Shown here: positions 1-6,279 of the stretch, in pieces
Position numbering within the stretch: position 1 is the first letter of the stretch
Layout: the number at the start of each line of letters is the position of its first letter
Assembly (NCBI GenBank): GCA_023480765.1
Contig: JAMCWZ010000100.1
Coordinates: forward strand, 1,385-9,340
Reading direction: 5' to 3'
DNA: 7,956 bases
Source of the DNA: Nitrospirota bacterium
GTDB taxonomy: Bacteria; Nitrospirota_A; Leptospirillia; Leptospirillales; Leptospirillaceae
Position numbers and translations under genes: made by a program
The notes under the pieces: model-generated
Database searches by the model: none
The model's input: only the letters and a program-made list of their open reading frames with translations
Told to the model about the DNA's origin: nothing

Positions 1-2
1 TC

Positions 3-422
3 CGCCAGGCAAAAGAACGTTCCATGGACAATCCGGTTTACTACGTCCAGTATGCCCACGCCCGGGTCAAGAGCCTCCTTCGCCAGGCGGACACAAGAGG
101 GTTGACCCTTCCCGCCGAGTGGAGTTCCCGTGACCTTGAAGCTCTTCGGGAACCCGCAGAAAAAGATCTGGTCAAACGGCTCGACCGATTTTCAGGGGTG
201 GTCAACGATGTTTCCCGGACACTGGAAGTGCACCCCATGACGGAATACCTGACCGATCTGGCGGGACGATACCATCACTTTTATTTTCATCACCGTATTC
301 TTTCCCAGGAACCCCAGGACAGGGAATTGACCATTGCCAGGATCGCCCTTTCCATCGCAGTCGGTCGTGTTCTGGAAAAAGGACTGGGCCTTTTGGGAAT
401 TTCTGCCCCGGATGTGATGTGA
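3..422 (+). CDS. argS: Arginyl-tRNA synthetase, C-terminal part (5' truncated by window edge)
   Basis: This is the last 139 residues of a class I arginyl-tRNA synthetase, the cytoplasmic enzyme that charges tRNA-Arg. The reading frame is open from base 3, so the Met codon at 24 is internal and the gene begins outside the window. The first residues read RQAKERSMDNPVYYVQYAHA, a strongly conserved ArgRS block at the junction of the catalytic core and the DALR anticodon-binding domain. The rest is the helical DALR domain and ends in the family's typical tail (LLGISAPDVM, compare LLG-x-x-AP-x-x-M). The catalytic core with the HIGH-type motif lies upstream and cannot be assessed. The stop codon at 420-422 is followed after one base by the GTG start of tgt, which suggests translational coupling. 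Confidence 0.95.
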   Translation, partial: RQAKERSMDNPVYYVQYAHARVKSLLRQADTRGLTLPAEWSSRDLEALREPAEKDLVKRLDRFSGVVNDVSRTLEVHPMTEYLTDLAGRYHHFYFHHRILSQEPQDRELTIARIALSIAVGRVLEKGLGLLGISAPDVM

Positions 423-423
423 G

Positions 424-1560
424 GTGAAGTTTCATCTGGAGACGGCGGACCCGTTTTCGAAAGCCCGGACAGGGTGCGTCGACACAAGAAATGGATTCTT
501 CGAGACGCCTGCTTTCATGCCGGTTGCAACCCGGGGAACGATTCGCGGTCTCACAGCCGGGCAGGTGCGTGAAGCAGGAGCTGGCATTCTCCTCGTCAAC
601 CTCTTTCATCTCTGGCTTCGTCCAGGGGAAAAGATTGTCCGTGAAGCCGGTGGAATTTCATCTTTTATGGGGTGGAAAGGGCCAGTTCTGGCGGATAGTG
701 GCGGGTATCAGATCTACAGTCTTTCGGGGTCTGTGAAGATTCGCGAGGAAGGGGCCTTTTTCCAGTCTCCGTATGACGGTCGCAAGGTCTTTCTCTCTCC
801 GGAAGACGTTGTCTCCGTCGGATCCGGAATGGGAATCGACCTGATCATGGTGCTGGATCACCTGGTTTCTCCGGATTCTTCTCCCGAAGTCTTGAGGGAA
901 GCCAGAGACAGAACGTTGCGATGGGCCAAACGATCTCTGGACGTCGCGCCTCTGGATGGAGCTCTCTTCGGAATTGTTCAGGGGGGATGCGATATAGATG
1001 CCCGAAAATGGAGCGCCGAAACTCTCTCCTCCATGACGGGTCCCGAAGGACAGACGTTTTCAGGATTTGGTATCGGAGGTCTTGGCATCGGGGAACCCTT
1101 CGAAGTCCGCAATCGAGTCGTTGGAGAAACACTGGGGGCATTGCCTCCGGAAAAACCCCGCTATCTGATGGGAATTGGTTATCCTGAGGATCTTCTCACC
1201 GGTATTATTCAGGGGGTCGACCTTTTTGACTGTGTCCTGCCGACGCGGAACGGGAGAAACGGCATGGCCTTTACCTCCAAAGGCCGTCTTCTGATCCGGA
1301 ACGCCCGTTTCCAGAAGGAGGATACTCCTTTGGACGAGGAGTGTTCCTGCGCGGCCTGCAAGTCTTACAGCCGCTCTTATATTCACCACCTTTTTCGTAA
1401 TGGAGAAATGCTGGGTCCCATTCTGAATACCATTCACAATCTGACGTACTATCTGGATCTGATGCATCAGTCCCGAACCAGGATCCGGGAAGGCACGTTC
1501 AACGCCTGGGCACGCCAAAAAATAGATTCTCTTCAACAAACGGAAAGGGAACAATCATGA
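424..1560 (+). CDS. tgt: tRNA-guanine transglycosylase (queuosine pathway)
   Basis: This 378-residue protein has the family's usual length and exchanges guanine-34 of GUN-anticodon tRNAs for a 7-deazaguanine base, normally preQ1 in bacteria. The TIM-barrel landmarks are in order: TPAFMPVATRGT (28-39), DSGGYQIYSL with the base-binding Asp91 (91-100), the Asp145 region, VQGG (185-188), GIGGLGIGEP (216-225), and DLFDCVLPTRNGRNG with nucleophile Asp269 (266-280). The zinc site is complete: Cys307, Cys309, Cys312 and His338. The start is GTG: an in-frame stop lies just upstream at 415-417, and MKFHLETAD matches the usual N-terminus. There is no strong ribosome binding site, so initiation probably depends on the argS stop two bases away. 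Some pocket residues are unusual: LDHLVSP where most bacterial enzymes have FDECTP, and VNLFHL where most have GNTYHL. The family assignment is firm; the exact base used is not. Confidence 0.96.
   Translation: MKFHLETADPFSKARTGCVDTRNGFFETPAFMPVATRGTIRGLTAGQVREAGAGILLVNLFHLWLRPGEKIVREAGGISSFMGWKGPVLADSGGYQIYSLSGSVKIREEGAFFQSPYDGRKVFLSPEDVVSVGSGMGIDLIMVLDHLVSPDSSPEVLREARDRTLRWAKRSLDVAPLDGALFGIVQGGCDIDARKWSAETLSSMTGPEGQTFSGFGIGGLGIGEPFEVRNRVVGETLGALPPEKPRYLMGIGYPEDLLTGIIQGVDLFDCVLPTRNGRNGMAFTSKGRLLIRNARFQKEDTPLDEECSCAACKSYSRSYIHHLFRNGEMLGPILNTIHNLTYYLDLMHQSRTRIREGTFNAWARQKIDSLQQTEREQS
1542..1550 (+). promoter_or_regulatory. Ribosome binding site of yajC
   Basis: GGAAAGGGA lies within the last codons of tgt and ends six bases before the yajC ATG. 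It allows yajC initiation in addition to coupling through the ATGA overlap. Very similar purine blocks precede secD, the small ORF and rel. Confidence 0.7.
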
Positions 1561-1847
1561 ACGCTCAACCACCTTCCGGCGGCGCATCCGCCTTGCTTAA
1601 CCTCCTCCCCATCCTTCTTTTTGTCGTCTTTCTCTATCTGCTGATCATTCTCCCCCAGAAACGCCGGCAAAAAAAACATCAGTCGTTTTTGAGCGCACTG
1701 AAAGAAGGGGATCGGGTTCTCCTGTCGGGTGGACTCATCGGAACTGTCGCTTCCTTGGGGGATCGGACGGTGGAGCTGGAGGTGGCACCCTCCGTCCGGG
1801 TGACCGTCCTGAAACAGACCATTATTTCCCTGGCCTCAGAAATATAG
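1557..1847 (+). CDS. yajC: Preprotein translocase accessory subunit YajC
   Basis: This is a 96-residue single-pass inner-membrane protein that associates with SecD and SecF at the SecYEG translocon. The sequence shows a short N-terminal segment, one hydrophobic helix (about residues 12-32), then the family signature PQKRRQKKHQ (33-42) at the cytoplasmic border. A small beta-rich cytoplasmic domain follows, with GDRV (51-54) and SGGLIGTV (57-64). Length and layout are normal for YajC. The ATG overlaps the tgt stop as ATGA. A purine-rich ribosome binding site, GGAAAGGGA at 1542-1550, lies six bases before the start, so both independent initiation and coupling are possible. An A8 run (1669-1676) falls within the QKK codons. 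Position directly before secD and secF agrees with the usual gene order. Confidence 0.95.
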   Translation: MNAQPPSGGASALLNLLPILLFVVFLYLLIILPQKRRQKKHQSFLSALKEGDRVLLSGGLIGTVASLGDRTVELEVAPSVRVTVLKQTIISLASEI

Positions 1848-1872
1848 CCGAAGATCTTCTGCGGATTTATCT

Positions 1873-1881
1873 GGAAAGGGG
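1873..1881 (+). promoter_or_regulatory. Candidate, unusually distant ribosome binding site of secD
   Basis: GGAAAGGGG is the only Shine-Dalgarno-like block in the 48-base yajC-secD gap, but its last base is 14 bases from the ATG at 1896, beyond the usual range. No in-frame alternative start codon lies closer, and the LGLDLKGG motif position fits the ATG. secD may therefore be initiated weakly or with help from structure or coupling. Confidence 0.4.
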
Positions 1882-1895
1882 TTGACTGTCCAGCC

Positions 1896-3470
1896 ATGAA
1901 AAGAAAAATCGGGTTTCGTTTCACTCTCCTAGGAGGGGCGGCTCTTTTGTCGTTTCTGCTCCTTCTCCCCTCGCTTCCGGTGTGGAAAGATCTTCCGGAG
2001 GGGCTCCGAAAAGTTCTTCCTTCCGGAAAAATTTCCCTCGGACTGGACCTCAAGGGAGGAATGTCCGTTACTCTTCAGGTGGACCGGGAAAAGGCCGTCG
2101 ACGGAACGTTACAAGAGATCGCGACTGCGATGAAGACCCCCGCCATGCAACCCTCCATTCAGGGTGCGACGATTCATTTCCCTGTCCCGAAAGGGGAGCA
2201 GCGGGAAACAATAAAGAAACGGATTGCCCGGCACTATCCATACCTGACGATTTCCTCGTCGGATGCATCCGGAGTGACGTTTTCCCTGTCTCCCGCGGAA
2301 CAGAAGCGGATCCGAACCCATGCCATGACACAGGCGATGGAGGTGATCCGAAACCGTATCGACCAATTTGGTGTGGCAGAACCTCTGATCGAGCGGCAGG
2401 GAAAGGACCGTATCCTGGTTGAATTGCCCGGTATCAACGACCCCGAACGGGCAATGTCGCTTATTGGTCGAACGGCCCGCCTGCAGTTCCTTCTCGTGGA
2501 CGACAAGAATCCGGACGCAGACAAGATTCTGGAAAAGAAAGCTCCTGTGCCGCCAGCAGACGAAATTCTTTTCTCTCACCGGACGGATGCGAACGGTCAG
2601 AGAATCGAGCTCCCCTATCTTCTTGTCCGTGGGGCGCTGATGTCCGGAGACCTTATTTCGGATGCCCGGGTCGCGTTCGGCCAGTTCAACGAGCCTTATG
2701 TGTCTCTGACATTCAATTCTGCCGGCGCCAAGCTTTTTGATACGATTACCCGGGAACACGTCAAGGAGCGTCTTGCGATCGTTCTGGACAACGTCGTGTA
2801 TTCGGCTCCGGTCATTCAGGAGGAGATCGCCGGCGGTCAGGCTCAGATTACCGGCAACTTTACACTGAAGGAAGCGAAAGACCTCTCCATCGTCCTCCGG
2901 TCTGGCGCCCTGCCGGCTCCCGTCCATATTCTCCAGAATGTGACGGTGGGACCGTCTCTGGGTAAAGATTCGATCCGGGCGGGGATCCGGGCGACCATTT
3001 TTGCCGGGATCCTCGTGCTCCTGTTCATGGCGGTGTATTACCGGTTGTCGGGAATGATCGCCGACGGAGCTCTTGTTCTGAACCTGATCCTTCTGGTCGG
3101 TGCGATGGCCGCTCTCCATGCGACCCTGACGCTTCCCGGGATCGCCGGTATCATTTTGACGATCGGAATGGGGGTGGACTCGAACGTTCTGATTTTCGAG
3201 CGCATCCGGGAAGAGCTGCGTCTTGGAAAGCCGGTCCGGTCCGCAATCGATTCGGGGTATGACAAGGCATTTCTCACGATTGTCGATTCGCATGTCACCA
3301 CTCTGATCACGGCCCTGATTCTATTTATTTTCGGGACGGGACCGATCAAGGGGTTTGCTGTAACGCTGTCGGTTGGAATCGCGATCAATCTTTTCACGGC
3401 GCTTGTGGGAACGCGTGTTGTGTTCGATGCCATGACGGCCAGGAAAAAACTTGATCGCCTGTCCATCTAG
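1896..3470 (+). CDS. secD: Protein translocase subunit SecD
   Basis: This 524-residue RND-type membrane protein pairs with SecF and uses the proton gradient to help pull exported proteins through SecYEG. It has TM1 at about residues 8-28 and the hallmark LGLDLKGG at 48-55. The large periplasmic domain includes the conserved stretch FGVAEPLIERQGKDRILVEL. A five-helix membrane bundle begins near residue 360. The proton-relay motif in TM4 is GMGVDSNVLIFERIREE, with the key acidic residue Asp428 (equivalent to E. coli Asp519); most relatives have AVDAN, so Ala is replaced by Ser at 429. The length is a little below E. coli SecD (615) but normal for the wider family. No in-frame alternative start exists just upstream. 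The nearest ribosome binding site candidate lies 14 bases from the ATG, which is unusually far. Confidence 0.97.
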   Translation: MKRKIGFRFTLLGGAALLSFLLLLPSLPVWKDLPEGLRKVLPSGKISLGLDLKGGMSVTLQVDREKAVDGTLQEIATAMKTPAMQPSIQGATIHFPVPKGEQRETIKKRIARHYPYLTISSSDASGVTFSLSPAEQKRIRTHAMTQAMEVIRNRIDQFGVAEPLIERQGKDRILVELPGINDPERAMSLIGRTARLQFLLVDDKNPDADKILEKKAPVPPADEILFSHRTDANGQRIELPYLLVRGALMSGDLISDARVAFGQFNEPYVSLTFNSAGAKLFDTITREHVKERLAIVLDNVVYSAPVIQEEIAGGQAQITGNFTLKEAKDLSIVLRSGALPAPVHILQNVTVGPSLGKDSIRAGIRATIFAGILVLLFMAVYYRLSGMIADGALVLNLILLVGAMAALHATLTLPGIAGIILTIGMGVDSNVLIFERIREELRLGKPVRSAIDSGYDKAFLTIVDSHVTTLITALILFIFGTGPIKGFAVTLSVGIAINLFTALVGTRVVFDAMTARKKLDRLSI

Positions 3471-3514
3471 GCGCAGTCCGGGACAAAAAATGCCGACAGT
3501 CAAACGTTCGGCTT

Positions 3515-3520
3515 GGAGAG
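3515..3520 (+). promoter_or_regulatory. Ribosome binding site that fixes the secF start
   Basis: GGAGAG begins immediately after the TT of the upstream in-frame TTG codon and places its GGAG core six bases before ATG 3525. The TTG at 3513 overlaps this site and so is unlikely to be the start. Confidence 0.75.
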
Positions 3521-3524
3521 ACAG

Positions 3525-4490
3525 ATGATAGAGCTCATCAAGAATCCTTCCATCGACTTTATGGGAAAGCGGAAAATATCGCTGACAATTTCCGCCGTTT
3601 TCCTTCTTCTGGGCCTTGTTGCCCTCTTGCAGATCAGCCGGGGGAAGGCAAACCTCGGGATCGATTTTGTCGGGGGAACGGCTGTCCAGGTTCATTTTCA
3701 GAAAAACGTCTCCCTTCAATCTGTCCGCTCCCTTCTCGAAAAAGACGGGTTTCACGGGGTGCAGATACAGAACATTCAGTCTTCCAGCGATATTCTGATC
3801 CGGACGAAGGTTGAAAAAAAGGACGGGTCTCCCGTTTCCTCGGCCCTCCTGAAGGATCTTCGCTCCGGATTTCCGGGGAACCCGATGACGATTCTGTCCG
3901 CAACGGAAATTGGGCCCACAATCGGGAATGAGCTGGCGGGAAAAGCGTTTCTTGCCATTTTGTATTCCATTTTTGGAATCATCGTCTATATCGCTTTCCG
4001 CTTTGAGTTCCGGTTTGGCGTAGCGGCAGCGATTTCGACGTTTCATAATGTGATGGCTGTTCTGGGTATCCTTTATCTGCTCGGGGTCGAGATCAACCTT
4101 CTTGTCGTGACCGCTCTCCTGACCCTTGCGGGGTATTCCCTGACAGATACGGTCGTGGTTTTTGACCGTATCAGGGAACAGCTTCGCCGGGCCACTCGTC
4201 AGTCGATGGAGGAATTGATCAATCAGGGAATCAATCAGGTTTTGAGTCGCACAGTTGTGGTATCATCTACAGTAGTGCTGGTGCTTGTCGCGCTCTTTTT
4301 CTTCGGTGGTCCGGTGATCCATGATTTTTCCCTGGCCCTGTTATTGGGCGTTGTCATCGGTACCTTTGCCTCGATATTCGTGGCAAGTCCACTGCTTCTG
4401 GTTATTCCGAAGGGAAAGAAGTCGACTCTCGTGGCAAGCAGGCCGGCTCCTGCCGACGGGGTCCGGAACACCAACCCGAGAAACGGATAG
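3525..4490 (+). CDS. secF: Protein translocase subunit SecF
   Basis: This 321-residue partner of SecD completes the SecDF complex in the inner membrane. It has TM1 at about 17-37 and LGIDFVGGT at 44-52, the SecF form of the motif after TM1. A short periplasmic domain extends to about 135 and is followed by five membrane helices. Key proton-path residues are visible: Asp208 in GYSLTDTVVVFDRIRE (E. coli Asp213, where Thr207 is usually Asn) and Arg242 in LSRT, equivalent to the functionally important Arg671 of Thermus SecDF. The open frame extends to a TTG at 3513, but GGAG at 3515-3518 sits six bases before the ATG at 3525, and MIELIKNPSIDFMGKRK matches family N-termini, so I chose 3525. The gap to secD is 54 bases with no evident terminator. 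Confidence 0.96.
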   Translation: MIELIKNPSIDFMGKRKISLTISAVFLLLGLVALLQISRGKANLGIDFVGGTAVQVHFQKNVSLQSVRSLLEKDGFHGVQIQNIQSSSDILIRTKVEKKDGSPVSSALLKDLRSGFPGNPMTILSATEIGPTIGNELAGKAFLAILYSIFGIIVYIAFRFEFRFGVAAAISTFHNVMAVLGILYLLGVEINLLVVTALLTLAGYSLTDTVVVFDRIREQLRRATRQSMEELINQGINQVLSRTVVVSSTVVLVLVALFFFGGPVIHDFSLALLLGVVIGTFASIFVASPLLLVIPKGKKSTLVASRPAPADGVRNTNPRNG

Positions 4491-4499
4491 GGAAGGGGG
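4491..4499 (+). promoter_or_regulatory. Strong ribosome binding site of the small membrane ORF
   Basis: GGAAGGGGG begins directly after the secF stop codon and ends six bases before the TTG at 4506. recJ has its own site (AGGA at 4618-4621), so this block is not needed for recJ. That makes it direct support for translation of the small ORF. Confidence 0.65.
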
Positions 4500-4505
4500 C
4501 AGCAC

Positions 4506-4619
4506 TTGGGAAGCAACTATGTCGATCCGGAAGAGGTTCTTGGTAGTCTGGGTTTGTTCGTTCTTCCGGTTGTTTTGATTATTTTCCTGCTTTATCTGAA
4601 GAGAAAACAGATCCTTTAG
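4506..4619 (+). CDS. Small single-pass membrane protein, 37 residues, function unknown
   Basis: I do not recognise this protein. Read from TTG, it has an acidic, polar N-terminal part (GSNYVDPEEVLGSLG), a continuous hydrophobic helix of about 15 residues (GLFVLPVVLIIFLLY, roughly 16-30), and a basic end (LKRKQIL) before the TAG. By the positive-inside rule the C-terminus should face the cytoplasm. Two things support translation. A long purine-rich ribosome binding site, GGAAGGGGG at 4491-4499, begins immediately after the secF stop and lies six bases before the TTG. The ORF also occupies nearly the whole secF-recJ gap and stops ten bases before the recJ ATG. A competing 19-codon frame from ATG 4519 has a poorer ribosome binding site. 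The location suggests a Sec-related or general inner-membrane role, but that is only inference. The alternative is chance coding potential in a leader region. Confidence 0.62.
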   Translation: MGSNYVDPEEVLGSLGLFVLPVVLIIFLLYLKRKQIL

Positions 4620-4629
4620 GACATGACCG

Positions 4630-6279
4630 ATGGATATCGAATACGAAAGTCGGAAGTCGAAGCCTGGATGGCTTCTCCCTTCCGTCATGGATTCGGATGT
4701 TTCCGATCTGGCAAAGGAAATTGGCCTGGATCCGATCTGGGCTCGCTTTTTGCTGGGCCGGGGGTTTCACTGGGATTCTCTGGATGAGTTTTTTTTCCAT
4801 CCGCAGCCACCGGGGGAGGAATCGGTGGGGGATATCCGTCTTGCCCAGAACATCCTTGGAGATGCGCTGGATGAACGAGCCCCTATTGCAATTTATGCGG
4901 ATCTCGATGTCGATGGTATTACTTCGGCCGTCATGTGTTCACGATTCCTGTCCCGGAGACAGCACCCCCATCGTGTGCTACTCGTACGGCGGGAGGAAGG
5001 CCATGGTGTCAATCCCGACCGCATTCTCTCTCTCCCGCAGGAAGGCTTCAGAGTCCTGATCGTTGCCGATCTCGGAGTCTCGAATCTTCCTCTCCTTCAG
5101 GAAGCCGGCCGAAGAGGCCTTGCTTCTATCGTTGTGGATCACCATCTTCTGCAGGAACCCTGGCCGAATGACATGGCAATCGTCCACCCCCAGGGCAGAT
5201 CCCACCTGACAGCTGTCGGTTGCCTCTATGTGCTTCTCCGGTCACTGGTCAAACATCCGGAAGAACGGGAGATGGCGTTTTTGGCCGGCCTGGCGGTTCT
5301 TTCGGACAGAGCTCCCATCCTCCACGAAAACCGGTATTTCGTCCAGGCTCTGCTTGACCGTGAAATCCTGGAGGCCTTTCCGGGGGTTCGGGCCTTGCTC
5401 CGGAAACGGGTCCACCGCAAGATCATGATCAACGACTATTCCTTCTGGGTGATTCCCTCCCTGAATGCTCCCGGTCGGATGTCCGATCCTTTGCCGGCAT
5501 TTCATCTGCTGATGGCCCGGACATCCTCTGAAGCCGAACGGTATTCCATTCAGGTCATGGAAATGAACCGCCGGAGAAGAGAGGCCGAGTGGAGCATCTA
5601 CGAGGAAGCCCGCAGACAATGGGATGGGACCCCTGTTCTCTTTGCTCCGGACTGGGCTCCCGGCGTCATGGGCCGGATCGCCCACCGGTTGAGTGAAGAA
5701 TTTGATCAGTCCGTCTTTGTTGCCACGCTGAGCCCCAATGGAGGAGTTCGTGGTTCCCTGCGTCTCAGGGGAGGAATCACATTGTCCGACATTCTGAAGG
5801 AGCTAGAGGGACTCCCGATCTCCGGGGGGGGACATCCGAAGGCCGGCGGGCTCGGGTTTCCGGTCGAACTTCTGGAAACGGTCCGAAAGGTGCTCGGAAA
5901 CATTCTGAAGGAACCCTCTCCCTGTCCGGAAGTTCAGGATTCCTCCTCGCTGGAAATCGACGCCTTTCTTCCTGCCTCCTACCGGTCGCCTTCCTTCTGG
6001 GAAGGCCTGGGAAAGCTTGTTCCGTTCGGCGAGGGATTTCCGGAGCCGCTTTTTGGCATCCGGAACGTTCAGATTGAACGGATGGAGTCGACGAACAGCC
6101 GTCTTGTCCTCTGCCATTTCCGCTGGAGCCACGGAACCGAAAAGGCAGCCTTCAGACAGACCTCAAATCTGCCCAAGCCGGGAGACAGGGTGGACCTCGT
6201 CATGACACCGGAACTTGTCGGAAAGGGAGATCACGTTGAGCGGCATTTCTCCATCCGTCGCTACCGATCCGCAGGATAG
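4630..6279 (+). CDS. recJ: Single-stranded-DNA-specific 5'-3' exonuclease RecJ (DHH family)
   Basis: This 549-residue protein, close to E. coli RecJ (577), degrades single-stranded DNA from the 5' end in recombination and repair. The metal-binding residues of the DHH phosphoesterase core are all present: Asp91, Asp93 and Asp95 in ADLDVDG, Asp147 in VADLG, DHH at 170-172 and Asp226 in LSDRAPI. NAPGRM (279-284) corresponds to the usual NAAGR. The DHHA1 domain carries GVMGRIAHRL (345-354), GGVRGSLR (371-378) and the substrate-binding SGGGHPKAGG (398-407). A C-terminal OB-like part holds PFGEGFPEPLFG (465-476). Motif I usually reads DYDADG, so this copy is divergent but looks catalytically intact. 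The ATG has AGGA at 4618-4621, eight bases upstream. The last 44 bases overlap the proposed rel start. G8 (5824-5831) and T8 (4789-4796) runs lie inside the gene. Confidence 0.93.
   Translation: MDIEYESRKSKPGWLLPSVMDSDVSDLAKEIGLDPIWARFLLGRGFHWDSLDEFFFHPQPPGEESVGDIRLAQNILGDALDERAPIAIYADLDVDGITSAVMCSRFLSRRQHPHRVLLVRREEGHGVNPDRILSLPQEGFRVLIVADLGVSNLPLLQEAGRRGLASIVVDHHLLQEPWPNDMAIVHPQGRSHLTAVGCLYVLLRSLVKHPEEREMAFLAGLAVLSDRAPILHENRYFVQALLDREILEAFPGVRALLRKRVHRKIMINDYSFWVIPSLNAPGRMSDPLPAFHLLMARTSSEAERYSIQVMEMNRRRREAEWSIYEEARRQWDGTPVLFAPDWAPGVMGRIAHRLSEEFDQSVFVATLSPNGGVRGSLRLRGGITLSDILKELEGLPISGGGHPKAGGLGFPVELLETVRKVLGNILKEPSPCPEVQDSSSLEIDAFLPASYRSPSFWEGLGKLVPFGEGFPEPLFGIRNVQIERMESTNSRLVLCHFRWSHGTEKAAFRQTSNLPKPGDRVDLVMTPELVGKGDHVERHFSIRRYRSAG
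6220..6230 (+). promoter_or_regulatory. Ribosome binding site that fixes the rel start inside recJ
   Basis: GGAAAGGGAGA lies within the recJ coding sequence, with its GGGAG core six bases before TTG 6236. No comparable block precedes the in-frame GTG at 6317, so the TTG is preferred even though it is a rare start codon. Confidence 0.72.

Noticed and set aside
1850..1859. Perfect palindrome GAAGATCTTC between yajC and secD
   Set aside because: A single 10-base palindrome is expected by chance at this scale; a hairpin would have almost no loop and the flanks do not extend the pairing.
1669..1885. Possible -1 frameshift at the A8 run in yajC, into a frame open to 1885
   Set aside because: YajC is complete and normal in the zero frame. 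The -1 product is Gly/Arg-rich and resembles no domain, and no stimulatory structure was seen.
1882..1910. TTGACT upstream of secD as a -35 promoter box
   Set aside because: No convincing -10 box lies 16-18 bases downstream; that position already falls within secD.
2109..3293. 394-codon open frame on the minus strand across secD
   Set aside because: It lies wholly opposite the firmly identified secD, has an Arg/His/Asp-rich, shuffled-looking composition with no recognisable domain, and is best explained as a codon-usage shadow.
3492..3512. Inverted repeat GCCGA-N11-TCGGC in the secD-secF gap
   Set aside because: A five-base-pair stem with an 11-base loop and no T-run is too weak to call a terminator or regulator, though it sits just before the secF ribosome binding site.
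3321..4046. 241-codon minus-strand frame spanning the secD-secF junction
   Set aside because: It overlaps both sec genes in antisense, its composition is basic and low in structure, and no ribosome binding site or domain stands out.
4519..4578. 19-codon ORF from ATG 4519 (MSIRKRFLVVWV...) overlapping the small membrane ORF
   Set aside because: It is shorter and has a weaker ribosome binding site. The TTG frame has the strong site, the longer reading frame and the better membrane-protein pattern.
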